Origin: Tardiphaga sp.
GTDB taxonomy: Bacteria > Pseudomonadota > Alphaproteobacteria > Rhizobiales > Xanthobacteraceae
NCBI RefSeq assembly: GCF_028290495.1
Contig: NZ_JAQGJT010000027.1
Span: 1-64,000, forward strand
DNA: 64,000 nucleotides
Reading direction: 5' to 3'
A program made the position numbers and the translations under genes. Under the pieces are notes generated by a model. That model did no database searches and was not told where the DNA came from. It saw only the letters and a program-made list of their open reading frames with translations. Every line of letters starts with the position of its first letter. Positions within the stretch are counted from its first letter, which is position 1. Below are positions 17,836 to 26,604 of the stretch, in pieces.

Positions 17836-18555
17836 TTGCTGAAATCCAACGCGCTCAAGTCGCCGGCCCAGGCAGCATTGACCGATGACGGCGCGCTCAA
17901 GCCGTCGGCGCGGCAACGCCTGATGGATGCGTCCGAGCAATTGTTCGCCGAGCACGGCTGGAATGCGGTGAGCATTCGCAGCATCGTTGCCGCGGCCGGC
18001 GTCAATCTCGCCGCGCTGCACTATCATTTCGGATCGAAAGAGCAGTTGCTGTCCGAGATTTTTGCGGCGCGGGCCAAGCCGATTGCCGAGGAGCGGGTCC
18101 GGCTGTTGTCCGAGATCGATCTTGACGCGGCGCCTTCGCTGGAACGCATTCTGGAAGCGTTTCTGCGACCGGCGCTGATCATTGGTTCGGATGTTCGTGC
18201 CGGCGGGCGCGCCTTCGTCAAGCTGCGCGCCCGGCTGGCGACCGAGCCGGAAGCAGTGAGCCGGCGGATCCTCGCCAAGGCGTTCGATGAATCCTCCGGC
18301 GTGTTCCTGACGGCAATCGCGCGGGCGCTGCCCGATATCCCGCAGGCCGAGCTGGAATGGCGTTTCCATTTCATGCTGGGGACGATGTTCTACACGATGG
18401 CTGACGCCGGCCGCATCCAGTCGCTGACCGATGGGCGTTGCGACCCCGGTCGCGTCGAGGATGCGCTGGCGCGCATTGTGCCGTTTCTGGCCGCCGGCTT
18501 TCGCTCGAAGCCGGAAATCAAATCAACAATAAAATCGAGGAGGCGTCCCAAATGA
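17836..18555 (+). CDS. TetR-family transcriptional regulator
   Basis: The 239-residue protein carries a TetR DNA-binding domain at about residues 24-72: SARQRLMDASEQLFAEHGW, then SIRSIVAAAGVNLAALHYHF and GSKEQLL. A helical ligand domain follows. The start is an uncommon TTG with no better candidate before the domain. The stop overlaps the ATG of the cyclase gene by four bases, so it is the first gene of the catabolic operon. It probably represses that operon and the divergent amidohydrolase-SDR pair through the dyad 23 bases upstream. Confidence 0.9.
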   Translation: MLKSNALKSPAQAALTDDGALKPSARQRLMDASEQLFAEHGWNAVSIRSIVAAAGVNLAALHYHFGSKEQLLSEIFAARAKPIAEERVRLLSEIDLDAAPSLERILEAFLRPALIIGSDVRAGGRAFVKLRARLATEPEAVSRRILAKAFDESSGVFLTAIARALPDIPQAELEWRFHFMLGTMFYTMADAGRIQSLTDGRCDPGRVEDALARIVPFLAAGFRSKPEIKSTIKSRRRPK

Positions 18556-19535
18556 GCGACATGTTGCACGGTCCTGCCAAGGTCACGAAGAAGGACATCG
18601 AGGCGGCGGCCGAACGGTTGAAGAACTGGGGCAAGTGGGGGCCGGACGACCATGTCGGCACCATGAACTACACCCAGCCGGAAGACATCATCCGCGCGGC
18701 TGGCTTGGTGCGCAAAGGGCAGGTGATCTCGCTCGCGCTGAACTACGACAACAAGGGCCCGCAGGGCGGCAAGACCAAGTTTCCGCCGGTCGGCCGTTTC
18801 AACCCCGTGCACACCATGCTGCGTACCGGCACCGATGCCTATTCCGGCGTACTCGACAAACGCGGCATCCGATCAGCCGACGACATTGTGCTGTTCCCGT
18901 TGCAGGCCGGAACGCATTGGGACGGGCTTGGCCACATCTTCTACGAAAACTACATGTGGAACGGCTACGACTGCCGCAACGTCTCGTCGTTCGGCGCGGA
19001 GAAAGCCGGCATCGAGCATGCCAAGGAGAAGATGGTCGGTCGTGGCGTGTTGCTCGACATCGCCAAGCACCAGGGCATGGATTGGTTGCCGGAAGGTTTC
19101 GCGATCACCAACGACATTCTCGATGGCTGCGCCAAGGCGCAGAATGTCGCGGTCGGCCGCGGCGACCACCTGCTGATCCGGACGGGCCAGATGGAAGAGA
19201 AGCTGGCGGCGGGAAACTGGGACGGCTATCCGGGCGGCGACGCGCCGGGTCTGGCCTTCGAAACGCTGGACTGGCTTCAGGACAAGCAGGTCGCAGCGGT
19301 GGCTACGGATACCTGGGGCGTCGAAGTGCGGCCCAACAATTGCGACGATGCCAACCAGCCTTGGCACTGGATCTGTATCCCCATCATGGGCCTGACGATG
19401 GGCGAAATCTTCAAGCTCGATGAGCTCGCCAAGGCCTGCCACGCTGACAAACTCTATGACTTCCTATTCGTCGGTCCGGCGCTGCCGATCACCGGAGCGG
19501 TTGGATCGCCGATCAATCCCGTCGCCATCCGCTGA
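18552..19535 (+). CDS. Cyclase-family (kynurenine-formamidase-like) metal hydrolase
   Basis: The 327-residue product belongs to the cyclase superfamily PF04199. GTHWDGLGH is the family's HxGTHxDxPxH-like metal motif in shifted form, preceded by VLFPLQA; VGRGVLLDIA follows as in relatives. Members open or close amide, lactone or diketone rings with Zn or Mn. It starts after GAGGAGG, inside the tetR stop. With the enolase and Ldh2-type enzymes downstream it may open a ring product to a hydroxy acid; that order is inference. No signal peptide, so cytosolic. Confidence 0.85.
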   Translation: MSDMLHGPAKVTKKDIEAAAERLKNWGKWGPDDHVGTMNYTQPEDIIRAAGLVRKGQVISLALNYDNKGPQGGKTKFPPVGRFNPVHTMLRTGTDAYSGVLDKRGIRSADDIVLFPLQAGTHWDGLGHIFYENYMWNGYDCRNVSSFGAEKAGIEHAKEKMVGRGVLLDIAKHQGMDWLPEGFAITNDILDGCAKAQNVAVGRGDHLLIRTGQMEEKLAAGNWDGYPGGDAPGLAFETLDWLQDKQVAAVATDTWGVEVRPNNCDDANQPWHWICIPIMGLTMGEIFKLDELAKACHADKLYDFLFVGPALPITGAVGSPINPVAIR

Positions 19536-19550
19536 TATTCAAACGATGAC

Positions 19551-19574
19551 CCGCGACAGCTTCGGTTGTCGCGG
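19551..19574 (+). other. Intercistronic hairpin
   Basis: CCGCGACA at 19551-19558 pairs perfectly with TGTCGCGG at 19567-19574 around an eight-base loop. It lies between the cyclase stop and the tctC start, with no T run, so it is more likely an RNA-stability or partial-termination element than a true terminator. Confidence 0.45.
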
Positions 19575-19649
19575 CAAGGCCGAAAATTCGCTCAGACGAA
19601 GGCCACGACAATAAACGCGGTGCAAACGCATCGCTTCAGGGAGAACGCC

Positions 19650-20657
19650 ATGTTGAAGAATAGCAACGCTATTCTGTCGCGTCGCGCCATGTTGCGCGCG
19701 GCAGCTTTCACTTTCGGCACCGCCGCCATCGGCCTTTGGGCCAAAGAAGCCAAGGCCGCGAACTATCCCACCCGTCCGATCAAGATCATCGTGCCATTCG
19801 CGCCCGGCGGCCCGACCGACATCATGGGCCGGATCGTCGCCCAGCATCTCGGAGAGGCAATCGGCGGCAATATCATCGTCGATAACCGGCCCGGCGCCGG
19901 CGGCAATATCGGCATCGGCGCGGCGGCAAATGCCGATCCGGACGGCTACACGCTGCTGATCACGTCCAGCGCCTACGTCGTCAATCCCAGCCTGTACGCG
20001 AAAATTCCGTACGATCCGTACAAGGACTTCGTACCAGTCGCCGAGCTCGGGACATCGCCCAACGTTTTTCTGGTTGACCCCAAGATGGGCATCAATTCCA
20101 TCGCCGAACTCGTAGCGCGCGCCAAGGCGGAGCCCAATCTCCTGAATTATGCGAGCCCCGGCACCGGCACGACACCGCATCTGTCGGCCGAACTTCTAAA
20201 GATCGCTAGCAATATCCAGATGGTGCACGTGCCGTTTGGCGGGGCCGGTCCGGCGATCCAGGCCATCCTTGCCGGCACCGTCCAGGTCTGCTGTGCGTCG
20301 CTGCCGCCATCGCATCCGCATATTGTCAGCGGCGCGCTGAAGCCGCTGGCCGTGACCGGCGCGAACCGCTGGTTCGACCTGCCGGACGTGCCCACGATGG
20401 TGGAGCTAGGTTTCAAGGACTTCATTGCCGACACGTTTCAGGGTTTCCTGGCGCCGGCAAAGACGCCACCGGAGATCGTCAAGCTGTTGGGATCGAAGTC
20501 GATCGAGGTCCTCAAAATACCAAAGATCGCCGACCAGCTTCGCAACAATGGCTTCGAGGTGATCGCCAACGGCCCCGAAGGTATGCAGAGGCGCATCACC
20601 GACGAGGTACCGAAGTGGAAGAAGGTCATCGTGAACGCCGGCATCCAGCCCGTCTGA
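19650..20657 (+). CDS. TctC/Bug-family substrate-binding protein, orphan
   Basis: A 335-residue periplasmic binding protein. The ATG at 19650 follows AGGGAGAA and gives a twin-arginine-like leader (LSRRAMLRAAAFTFG) cut near AKAA. The mature part opens NYPTRPIKIIVPFAPGGPTD, with VDNRPGAGGNIG and VHVPFGGAGPA as in Bug proteins. No TctA or TctB gene is near, so it must use a membrane pair elsewhere (one is at 4-6 kb) or act as a sensor, as many orphan Bug proteins are thought to. It sits between the cyclase and enolase genes. Confidence 0.9.
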   Translation: MLKNSNAILSRRAMLRAAAFTFGTAAIGLWAKEAKAANYPTRPIKIIVPFAPGGPTDIMGRIVAQHLGEAIGGNIIVDNRPGAGGNIGIGAAANADPDGYTLLITSSAYVVNPSLYAKIPYDPYKDFVPVAELGTSPNVFLVDPKMGINSIAELVARAKAEPNLLNYASPGTGTTPHLSAELLKIASNIQMVHVPFGGAGPAIQAILAGTVQVCCASLPPSHPHIVSGALKPLAVTGANRWFDLPDVPTMVELGFKDFIADTFQGFLAPAKTPPEIVKLLGSKSIEVLKIPKIADQLRNNGFEVIANGPEGMQRRITDEVPKWKKVIVNAGIQPV

Positions 20658-20672
20658 TCGATTGGAATCTTC

Positions 20673-21839
20673 ATGCGTATCACCGGCATCTTCGAGAAGG
20701 CCGTTCCCGTCGCGTCGACGATGCGCAACGCTGCCTTCGACTTCTCGGAAATGACCACGTCGGTCGTTGCCGTGGTGACGGACGTGATGCGCCATGGGCG
20801 CCCGGTGGTCGGCTACGCGTTCAATTCCACCGGCCGCTACGCCTGCGGCGCCGCGATGCGGGCGCGGTTCGTGCCGCGCATCCTTTCCGCTGCGCCGGAT
20901 GATCTGCTCGACGAGGTCGGCCTGATCGATCCTGAAAAAGTCCGGAAGCGCATGATGCTGCGCGAGAAGCCCGGCGGCGACGCCGAACGATCGGTGCCGA
21001 TCGGCACCATCGAGACGGCGGTGTGGGATGCGCTGGCCAAGGTACTTGACCGGCCGCTCTGGCACGTGCTCGCCGAGCGCTTCTGCGGTGGCACATCGCG
21101 GTCGACTGTTCCATGTTACGTCGGGGGTGGCTGGTACCGCCCCGAGGGCGATCTCGCGGCGCTGTCGGATGAGGTGAAGCGTCACCTACAGGCAGGCTAC
21201 AAGCATATCAAGATCAAGGTCGGCGGTGTCGCGGTCAAGGACGATCTGGCACGCATCGATACGGCCATTGCATTGATGGCCGGCGCGGACCACCTCGCCG
21301 TCGATGCCAACGCAGCGCTGTCGATCTCCCGAATGCATGAATATGCCGAAGCGCTGGCTCCCTACGGGCTACGCTGGTTCGAAGAACCTTGCGCGCCGCT
21401 CGACTACCGCGCTTTCGCCACAATGGCCAAAACCTACCGACCTGCGCTCGCTACTGGCGAAAACCTGTTCTGCCAGCAGGACGTTGAAAATCTGTTCAGC
21501 TTCGGCGGCTTCCGGCGCGACCGCGACATCCTGCAGGTCGATCCGCCGCAGGCCTATGGCGTCGGCGCCTATGTCAAAATGATCGAGCGCGTCGAAGCGC
21601 TCGGCGGCGCGCGCGCGCGGATCTTCCCCCACGGCGGCAACATGATGTCGTTCGCGCTGGTGGCGGGATTGGGTCTTGGCGGTTGCGAATCCTATCCCGG
21701 CGTGTTCGCGGCCTTCGGTGGCTTCGCCGACGGTATGGATGTGCGCGATGGCGAGATAGCGTTGCCGGATCACGCCGGGATCGGCTTCGAGGCGCAACCC
21801 GCGCTGTACGCCATTATGCGGGAGCTGGCCGATGGGTAG
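20673..21839 (+). CDS. Enolase-superfamily dehydratase, D-tartrate-dehydratase-like
   Basis: The 388-residue protein has the mandelate-racemase/MLE fold. YKHIKIKVGG holds the catalytic KxK; VDANAA, WFEEP and TGEN give the three metal ligands (Asp, Glu, Glu); FPHGGNMM holds a catalytic His. The C-terminal run GLGLGGCESYPGVFAAFGGF closely recalls D-tartrate dehydratase of Bradyrhizobium. It would remove water from an alpha-hydroxy acid to give a 2-keto acid. It is 15 bases after tctC. Substrate specificity in this superfamily is hard to transfer, so tartrate is only the first guess. Confidence 0.85.
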   Translation: MRITGIFEKAVPVASTMRNAAFDFSEMTTSVVAVVTDVMRHGRPVVGYAFNSTGRYACGAAMRARFVPRILSAAPDDLLDEVGLIDPEKVRKRMMLREKPGGDAERSVPIGTIETAVWDALAKVLDRPLWHVLAERFCGGTSRSTVPCYVGGGWYRPEGDLAALSDEVKRHLQAGYKHIKIKVGGVAVKDDLARIDTAIALMAGADHLAVDANAALSISRMHEYAEALAPYGLRWFEEPCAPLDYRAFATMAKTYRPALATGENLFCQQDVENLFSFGGFRRDRDILQVDPPQAYGVGAYVKMIERVEALGGARARIFPHGGNMMSFALVAGLGLGGCESYPGVFAAFGGFADGMDVRDGEIALPDHAGIGFEAQPALYAIMRELADG

Positions 21840-21868
21840 CCGATGCGCAACCTTTCCTGGGAGCTATC

Positions 21869-22945
21869 ATGCCGTCTGAACAAACCGTTCAACTGGATCG
21901 ACTGACAGCCTTCATCCGCGAGGCGCTGACCGTGCTTGGGCTGCCGCCCGCGGACGCGTTCACCGTCGCAGCGCTGATGGCAGAGGCCGACCTGCAGGGC
22001 TCGGACGGACACGGCGTCACCCGTCTGCCGCAATATGCGCGGCGCATCAAGGCCGGCGGGTTCAATGTCAGACCGGACATCAAGGTGGTGCGCGACCATC
22101 CCGGTACGGCGCTGATCGACGGCGACAACGGCATGGGCCATCTGGTGATGAAGCGCGCCGCGGAAATGGCGATCGAGAAGGCGCGCAACACCGGCATCGC
22201 GTGGGTCAACTCGCAGTTCAGCAATCACGCCGGGCCGGCATCGCTGTATGCCAGCATGCCGTTGGCGCACGACATGATCGGTCTGTACTTCGCCGTCGGC
22301 AACGCCAACCACCTGCCGCCCTGGGGCGGTCTCGACATGCTGCTGTCGACCAATCCGGTCGCTGCGGCCGTTCCAGCGGGAAAGGAGCGCGCGATCGTCC
22401 TCGACATGGCGACGACCGTGGCAGCCTACGGCAAGGTCAAGACCAAAGCGCTGCGCGGCGAGACCATGCCGGAAGGCTGGATGATCGATCGCAACGGCCA
22501 ACCGCTTACCGATCCGAAGCGCGCCGACGAGGGCATGCTGCTGCCGCTCGGCGGCATGGAGGCGGGCTACAAAGGCTATGGCTTGGCGCTGATCATCGGC
22601 CTGCTGGCGGGAACGTTGGGCGGCGCCGCGATGGGCCGTGACGTGATCGACTTCAACCGCGATGACGACAGCGTGACCAATACCGGACAGGCCATCGCCG
22701 TCATCAACGTGGCGGCGTTCGGCGATGTCGATGTCTTCAAATCGAGCGTCGACAGGCTGATCGGCGACCTGCGCAACAGCAGCCGGATGCCCGGCGTCGA
22801 TCGCATCTACGTTCCCGGCGAGCGCAGCCATGAGACCCGGGAGCGTCGCCGCCGCGACGGCATTCCGATCGCGCCGGCGCTGATGCGGGGCTTGGACAAA
22901 CTAGCCGCCGAACTCGGCATCGCGTGCCTCATCCAGGAGATTTAA
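21869..22945 (+). CDS. Ldh2/malate-type NAD(P)-dependent oxidoreductase
   Basis: The 358-residue product belongs to the malate/L-lactate dehydrogenase family PF02615. Clear blocks are MAEADLQGSDGHGVTRLPQY near residue 34, NGMGHLVM, LSTNPVAAAVPA, VLDMATTVAAYGKV and GYKGYGLALI. The family reduces 2-keto acids to 2-hydroxy acids or the reverse, using a fold unrelated to classical malate dehydrogenase. The ATG at 21869 follows GGGAG and marks where homology begins. Following a hydroxy-acid dehydratase, it plausibly handles the 2-keto acid product or an L-isomer. Confidence 0.88.
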   Translation: MPSEQTVQLDRLTAFIREALTVLGLPPADAFTVAALMAEADLQGSDGHGVTRLPQYARRIKAGGFNVRPDIKVVRDHPGTALIDGDNGMGHLVMKRAAEMAIEKARNTGIAWVNSQFSNHAGPASLYASMPLAHDMIGLYFAVGNANHLPPWGGLDMLLSTNPVAAAVPAGKERAIVLDMATTVAAYGKVKTKALRGETMPEGWMIDRNGQPLTDPKRADEGMLLPLGGMEAGYKGYGLALIIGLLAGTLGGAAMGRDVIDFNRDDDSVTNTGQAIAVINVAAFGDVDVFKSSVDRLIGDLRNSSRMPGVDRIYVPGERSHETRERRRRDGIPIAPALMRGLDKLAAELGIACLIQEI

Positions 22946-22947
22946 GT

Positions 22948-23916
22948 ATGCGCTCTTGCTCGTTGATCTCCGTGCTCGCGGTTTGTATCGCTGCCGGTTC
23001 GGCCGTTGCCGAAACGCCGTATCCCGACCGGCCGATCAAGATGATCATTCCGCTGGCGGCCGCGAGCGCCGTCGATGTCGCGGCGCGCATTGTGACCCAG
23101 AAGATGTCGGAGAACATGGGTCAGCACTTCGTGATCCTGAACCAGCCCGGCGCATCCGGTACGATCGGCGCTGAACAGGTCGCGCGCGCGGCGCCGGATG
23201 GCTACACGATCGGCGGCTTCAACGACAGCATCATGACTATGGTGCCGGCGCTACAATCCGGTTTGCGGTGGGACATCGTCAAGGATTTCGAGCCGGTCTC
23301 GCTGGTTGCGACGGTGGAGTGGGGACTGATCGCCAACGAGAAGTCCGGCTTCAAGACGGCGGACGATCTGATCGCGGCGGCGAAGGCGGCCCCCGGAAAA
23401 ATCGACTATGGCTCGGGCGGTATCGGCAGTCCGCAGCATCTGGCGATGGCGATGTTCGCGGCCAATGCGGGCATTTCGCTGACCCACGTCCCGTATCGCG
23501 GGGCGACACAGGCCGCGTCCGACGTGGTCGCCGGGCAGATCCCCGTGGCCTTCCAAGGGCTGGGCACCGTGACGGGGCTCGTCGCGGGCGGTCAGGTCAA
23601 GCTGATCGGTGTGACCACGGAAAAGCGACTGGCGCAATATCCCGACGTGCCTACGATCTCCGAGTCCGGACTGCCGGGTTTTCTGTTCAATTCCTGGTTC
23701 GCGATTTTGGCGCCAGCCGGCACGCCGAAGGACATTGTCGCGCGATTGAACGCCGAGGTGCGCAAGGCTCTGGCCGATCCTGAAACGCGTCGCAGGCTCG
23801 ACGAACAGGGCCTGGTCGTGCGCGGCAGTTCGGCCGAAGAATTGCGTGTGCTGACGCGCAATCAACTGGCCAAATACGCCAAGCTCATTGGCGAGTTGGG
23901 GATTGCCGGCAAATGA
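22948..23916 (+). CDS. TctC/Bug-family substrate-binding protein, second orphan
   Basis: A 322-residue binding protein with a Sec signal peptide (SLISVLAVCIAAGSAVAE). The mature start is TPYPDRPIKMIIPLAAASAVD. The usual PFAPGG motif is altered to PLAAAS, suggesting a different pocket edge from the other two TctC proteins here. LTHVPYRGATQAA is the second pocket element. It begins two bases after the Ldh2-type gene, with AGGAG upstream, and ends the TetR-led operon. Like the copy at 19.6 kb it lacks TctA/B partners. Confidence 0.88.
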   Translation: MRSCSLISVLAVCIAAGSAVAETPYPDRPIKMIIPLAAASAVDVAARIVTQKMSENMGQHFVILNQPGASGTIGAEQVARAAPDGYTIGGFNDSIMTMVPALQSGLRWDIVKDFEPVSLVATVEWGLIANEKSGFKTADDLIAAAKAAPGKIDYGSGGIGSPQHLAMAMFAANAGISLTHVPYRGATQAASDVVAGQIPVAFQGLGTVTGLVAGGQVKLIGVTTEKRLAQYPDVPTISESGLPGFLFNSWFAILAPAGTPKDIVARLNAEVRKALADPETRRRLDEQGLVVRGSSAEELRVLTRNQLAKYAKLIGELGIAGK

Positions 23917-23945
23917 GCCCGAAATTTCAAATGCGCCTTGGCGGA

Positions 23946-24350
23946 TTAGGTCCGCTCGGAATCGACGGAGCGTGTCTCTCCGGTGGCGACGATGGTGCGC
24001 GTCGCATCGACCGAAGCGTAGGTCCAGAAAATCCGCAGCGGCCGGGTGTCGGACGCGTTGATGAAGCGATGCGGGACGTCGGCGGGAACCCATGTCGTGT
24101 CGGCGGCGCCCATGCGATGCTGGACGCCGTCGAGTTCGGCGATGGCATTGCCCTCGAGCACCAGCACGCTCTCCTCGCAGTTATGCGTGTGCAACGGAAT
24201 CGCGGCGCCGGGACCGAATTCGGTGATGCCGTTGAGCATGCTGGTCGAGCCGATGCCGCGCGTTACCAGCGGCGTGGTGCGGGCGCCGCCGCCGCGCTCG
24301 TGCGGTTTGATTTCGCTAGGTCGCAGAACGCGGCCTTCAGGCCTGGTCAT
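23946..24350 (-). CDS. Small cupin-domain protein
   Basis: The 134-residue single-domain cupin carries the first metal motif as PLHTHNCEESVLVLEG (two His and a Glu) and the second as PADVPHRF. The barrel is complete from about residue 40 to 115. It converges on the TetR-led operon with a 29-base gap and is divergent from the LVIVD gene. Such small cupins act as isomerases, dioxygenases or sugar-ring enzymes; nothing visible narrows this down. It may be transcribed alone from the shared gap. Confidence 0.82.
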   Translation of the reverse strand: MTRPEGRVLRPSEIKPHERGGGARTTPLVTRGIGSTSMLNGITEFGPGAAIPLHTHNCEESVLVLEGNAIAELDGVQHRMGAADTTWVPADVPHRFINASDTRPLRIFWTYASVDATRTIVATGETRSVDSERT

Positions 24351-24508
24351 CGGCGTTTCCTATTCTGTTCACGGATGGCCGGTCATACGATCGAGCCGCC
24401 TTCCGCAATGAGGATCTCATTGCAGTGTTCGAAACTACCCTGCGGGACGTTTTGATGTCCACCACAACGAACCGTCCACGACATCCGACGATATAACGGA
24501 GAAGAAAA

Positions 24509-25951
24509 ATGAAAATCGTCCGGCCACTCGCCGCCATTTTTTTGACGGCCATCTTCGGCCTAGCGCCGCTCCACGCGCAGCAACAGGTAATAGGCGCGCC
24601 GCCGGAGGCGTCCAACATGAAACTCGTGGGGATGAACGACCTGCAGGCGCGTAGCGCGTATCAGCCGACCATCCACCACCAGGGCGATCGCTGGATCGCC
24701 TATATCGGTCATCACGGCGGCAGCGACGAGATACCTGCTCCGGTCAATCCGCAGACCGGTAAGGCCGAGCCGAACGGCACGTCGATTGTGGATGTCGCCG
24801 ACCCCGCGCAGCCAAAATATCTGCGACACATCCCGGGACAGGAAGGCAAATACGAGGGCGGCGGCGCGCAGATGGTGCGTGTCTGCGACGGCAAGGCGCT
24901 GCCGAAAGGGGACAAGGCGGCGGTCTACATGCTCCGCACCTTCGGTAGCGAAGCGCATGAGATCTGGAATGTCGCCGATCCCGCCAATCCGGTCCTGATC
25001 ACGCGAATCGATGGCCTGAAAGATACTCACAAGAATTGGTGGGAATGCGATACCGGCATTGCCTTTCTGGTCTCGGGTGCGCCCGATTGGCGGACACGGC
25101 GCATGACGCAGGTCTACGACCTCAGCGATCCCGCGCATCCCGTCAAGATCCGTGACTTCGGTCTGCCCGGTCAGGAGCCCGGCGCCACCGGCGCGATTCC
25201 TACCGAAGCCCATGGCCCGATTTCGGCAGGTCCGCAAGGCAACCGCGTCTACTTTGGCTACGGCACCAACAAAGGCGGATTCCTGCAGATCGTCGATCGT
25301 GACAAGCTCCTTAACGGGCCGAAGGAGCCGACGCCCGACAATCTGCGCTTTCCGGAAATTGCAAGAATGTCGATGTCGGCGTTCAATGGCGCACATACGA
25401 CATTTCCAATGCTGCAGATGCCGATCGACGAATTCGCAAAGGACAAGGACGGCAAGAGCCGCGATATCGTGATGATCGTCGACGAGGCTATCCTCAACGA
25501 ATGCGCCGAGCCGCGACAGATGGTCTGGTTTGCCGACGTCACCGTGGAGAACCGCCCGATGATGATCTCGAGCTACACGGTGCCGGAGGCCAGCGGATCG
25601 TTCTGCGAGCGTGGCGGCAGGTTCGGATCGCACTCCTCGAATGAAAGCATGGCGCCGGTCTATTACAAGAAGATGGCCTTCATTTCATTCTTCAATGCCG
25701 GCGTGCGAGCGCTCGACATTCGTGATCCGTACCATCCGAAGGAGGTCGGCTATTTCATCCCTTCGATTACCGCGGCGACCGACAAGCGCTGTGTGACCAT
25801 CGACGGCAAGGACCGCTGTCGGGTTGCCATTCAGACCAACAATGTCGAGACCGATGAGCGCGGCTATATCTACATTGTCGATCGCGCCAACACCGGCCTC
25901 CACGTTCTCGAACTGACCGGCGCCGCGCGGGACGCGGCGGGATTGAAATAG
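24509..25951 (+). CDS. Secreted LVIVD-repeat beta-propeller protein
   Basis: The 480-residue product has a Sec signal peptide (RPLAAIFLTAIFGLAPLHAQ). Repeated strands of the LVIVD type follow: TSIVDVADPAQPKYLRHI, EIWNVADPANPVLITRI, QVYDLSDPAHPVKIRDF and ALDIRDPYHPKEVGYF. These form a periplasmic beta-propeller. WWECDTG, FCERGGRFGSHSS and RCVTIDGKDRC add conserved Cys and His that could bind metal or form disulfides. It starts the unit leading to the cytochrome c and molybdenum dehydrogenase, so it may be a partner or substrate-binding part of that periplasmic oxidation system. Confidence 0.85.
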   Translation: MKIVRPLAAIFLTAIFGLAPLHAQQQVIGAPPEASNMKLVGMNDLQARSAYQPTIHHQGDRWIAYIGHHGGSDEIPAPVNPQTGKAEPNGTSIVDVADPAQPKYLRHIPGQEGKYEGGGAQMVRVCDGKALPKGDKAAVYMLRTFGSEAHEIWNVADPANPVLITRIDGLKDTHKNWWECDTGIAFLVSGAPDWRTRRMTQVYDLSDPAHPVKIRDFGLPGQEPGATGAIPTEAHGPISAGPQGNRVYFGYGTNKGGFLQIVDRDKLLNGPKEPTPDNLRFPEIARMSMSAFNGAHTTFPMLQMPIDEFAKDKDGKSRDIVMIVDEAILNECAEPRQMVWFADVTVENRPMMISSYTVPEASGSFCERGGRFGSHSSNESMAPVYYKKMAFISFFNAGVRALDIRDPYHPKEVGYFIPSITAATDKRCVTIDGKDRCRVAIQTNNVETDERGYIYIVDRANTGLHVLELTGAARDAAGLK

Positions 25952-25962
25952 GCCTCGAAGCC

Positions 25963-26502
25963 ATGGCGCGAAGGCTGACGGTGATGGGCGTCGTGCTGCT
26001 GGGGTTGATCACACCTCCCGGCATTGCGGCCTATGTCACCGGGCCGGCGCGCGGGGAGGGCTGGCAGGATATTGCCTGGCCGTTCCCGCGCGATGGATGG
26101 CCGCCGGGCCGTGCGTACCGCTGTCCGGCCGCGTCCTGTGGCACCGAGATGGAACTGTATGTCCGACCCAAGATCGGTTTCTGTAATTGCGACAGCGGTG
26201 TCGCCGACGATGATGAGGTCGACCGCGTGGCCGACCTCGATCTGATCAGCCCGCGGTTTCGCGCGCTTCAGGCCGGCGAGGTGGTGCGGATCGCCGACAT
26301 GACCGGCCGGATACGGCACTACCAGTTTGGCGACGGGTCGCAGCGACAGGGGGTCGGCATGGTCGTCTCCCGGAAATGCGATCTGATGGTTGCGGTGGTA
26401 CAAGGTCGAGCCAGTCCGCTGGAACTGCAGCGCGAGGCGCTGGATCACCTGGCGTCGCAAAAGACCAAGGGCTGGATCATGTCTGCGATGCGGGGCGGAT
26501 AG
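25963..26502 (+). CDS. Hypothetical secreted protein with four cysteines
   Basis: The 179-residue product is unrecognised. A short hydrophobic leader (LTVMGVVLLGLITPPGIAAY) suggests export or an anchor. A cysteine-bearing region follows: AYRCPAASCGTEMELYVRP and then GFCNCDSG, where C-x4-C and C-x-C could hold a metal. The C-terminus is a plain helix (LELQREALDHLASQKTKGW). It lies 11 bases after the LVIVD gene and just before the cytochrome c, so it probably belongs to the same exported redox system. Confidence 0.7.
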   Translation: MARRLTVMGVVLLGLITPPGIAAYVTGPARGEGWQDIAWPFPRDGWPPGRAYRCPAASCGTEMELYVRPKIGFCNCDSGVADDDEVDRVADLDLISPRFRALQAGEVVRIADMTGRIRHYQFGDGSQRQGVGMVVSRKCDLMVAVVQGRASPLELQREALDHLASQKTKGWIMSAMRGG

Positions 26503-26604
26503 AAGCGCGGAGCAGGCATCCTGACTCGCCCTTGCGCGTTGATGCGCGGAATGAAAAGGCACTTCCGCTGACGGGGGGAGGTGCGGCAAGAGATCGGAGT
26601 GGAA

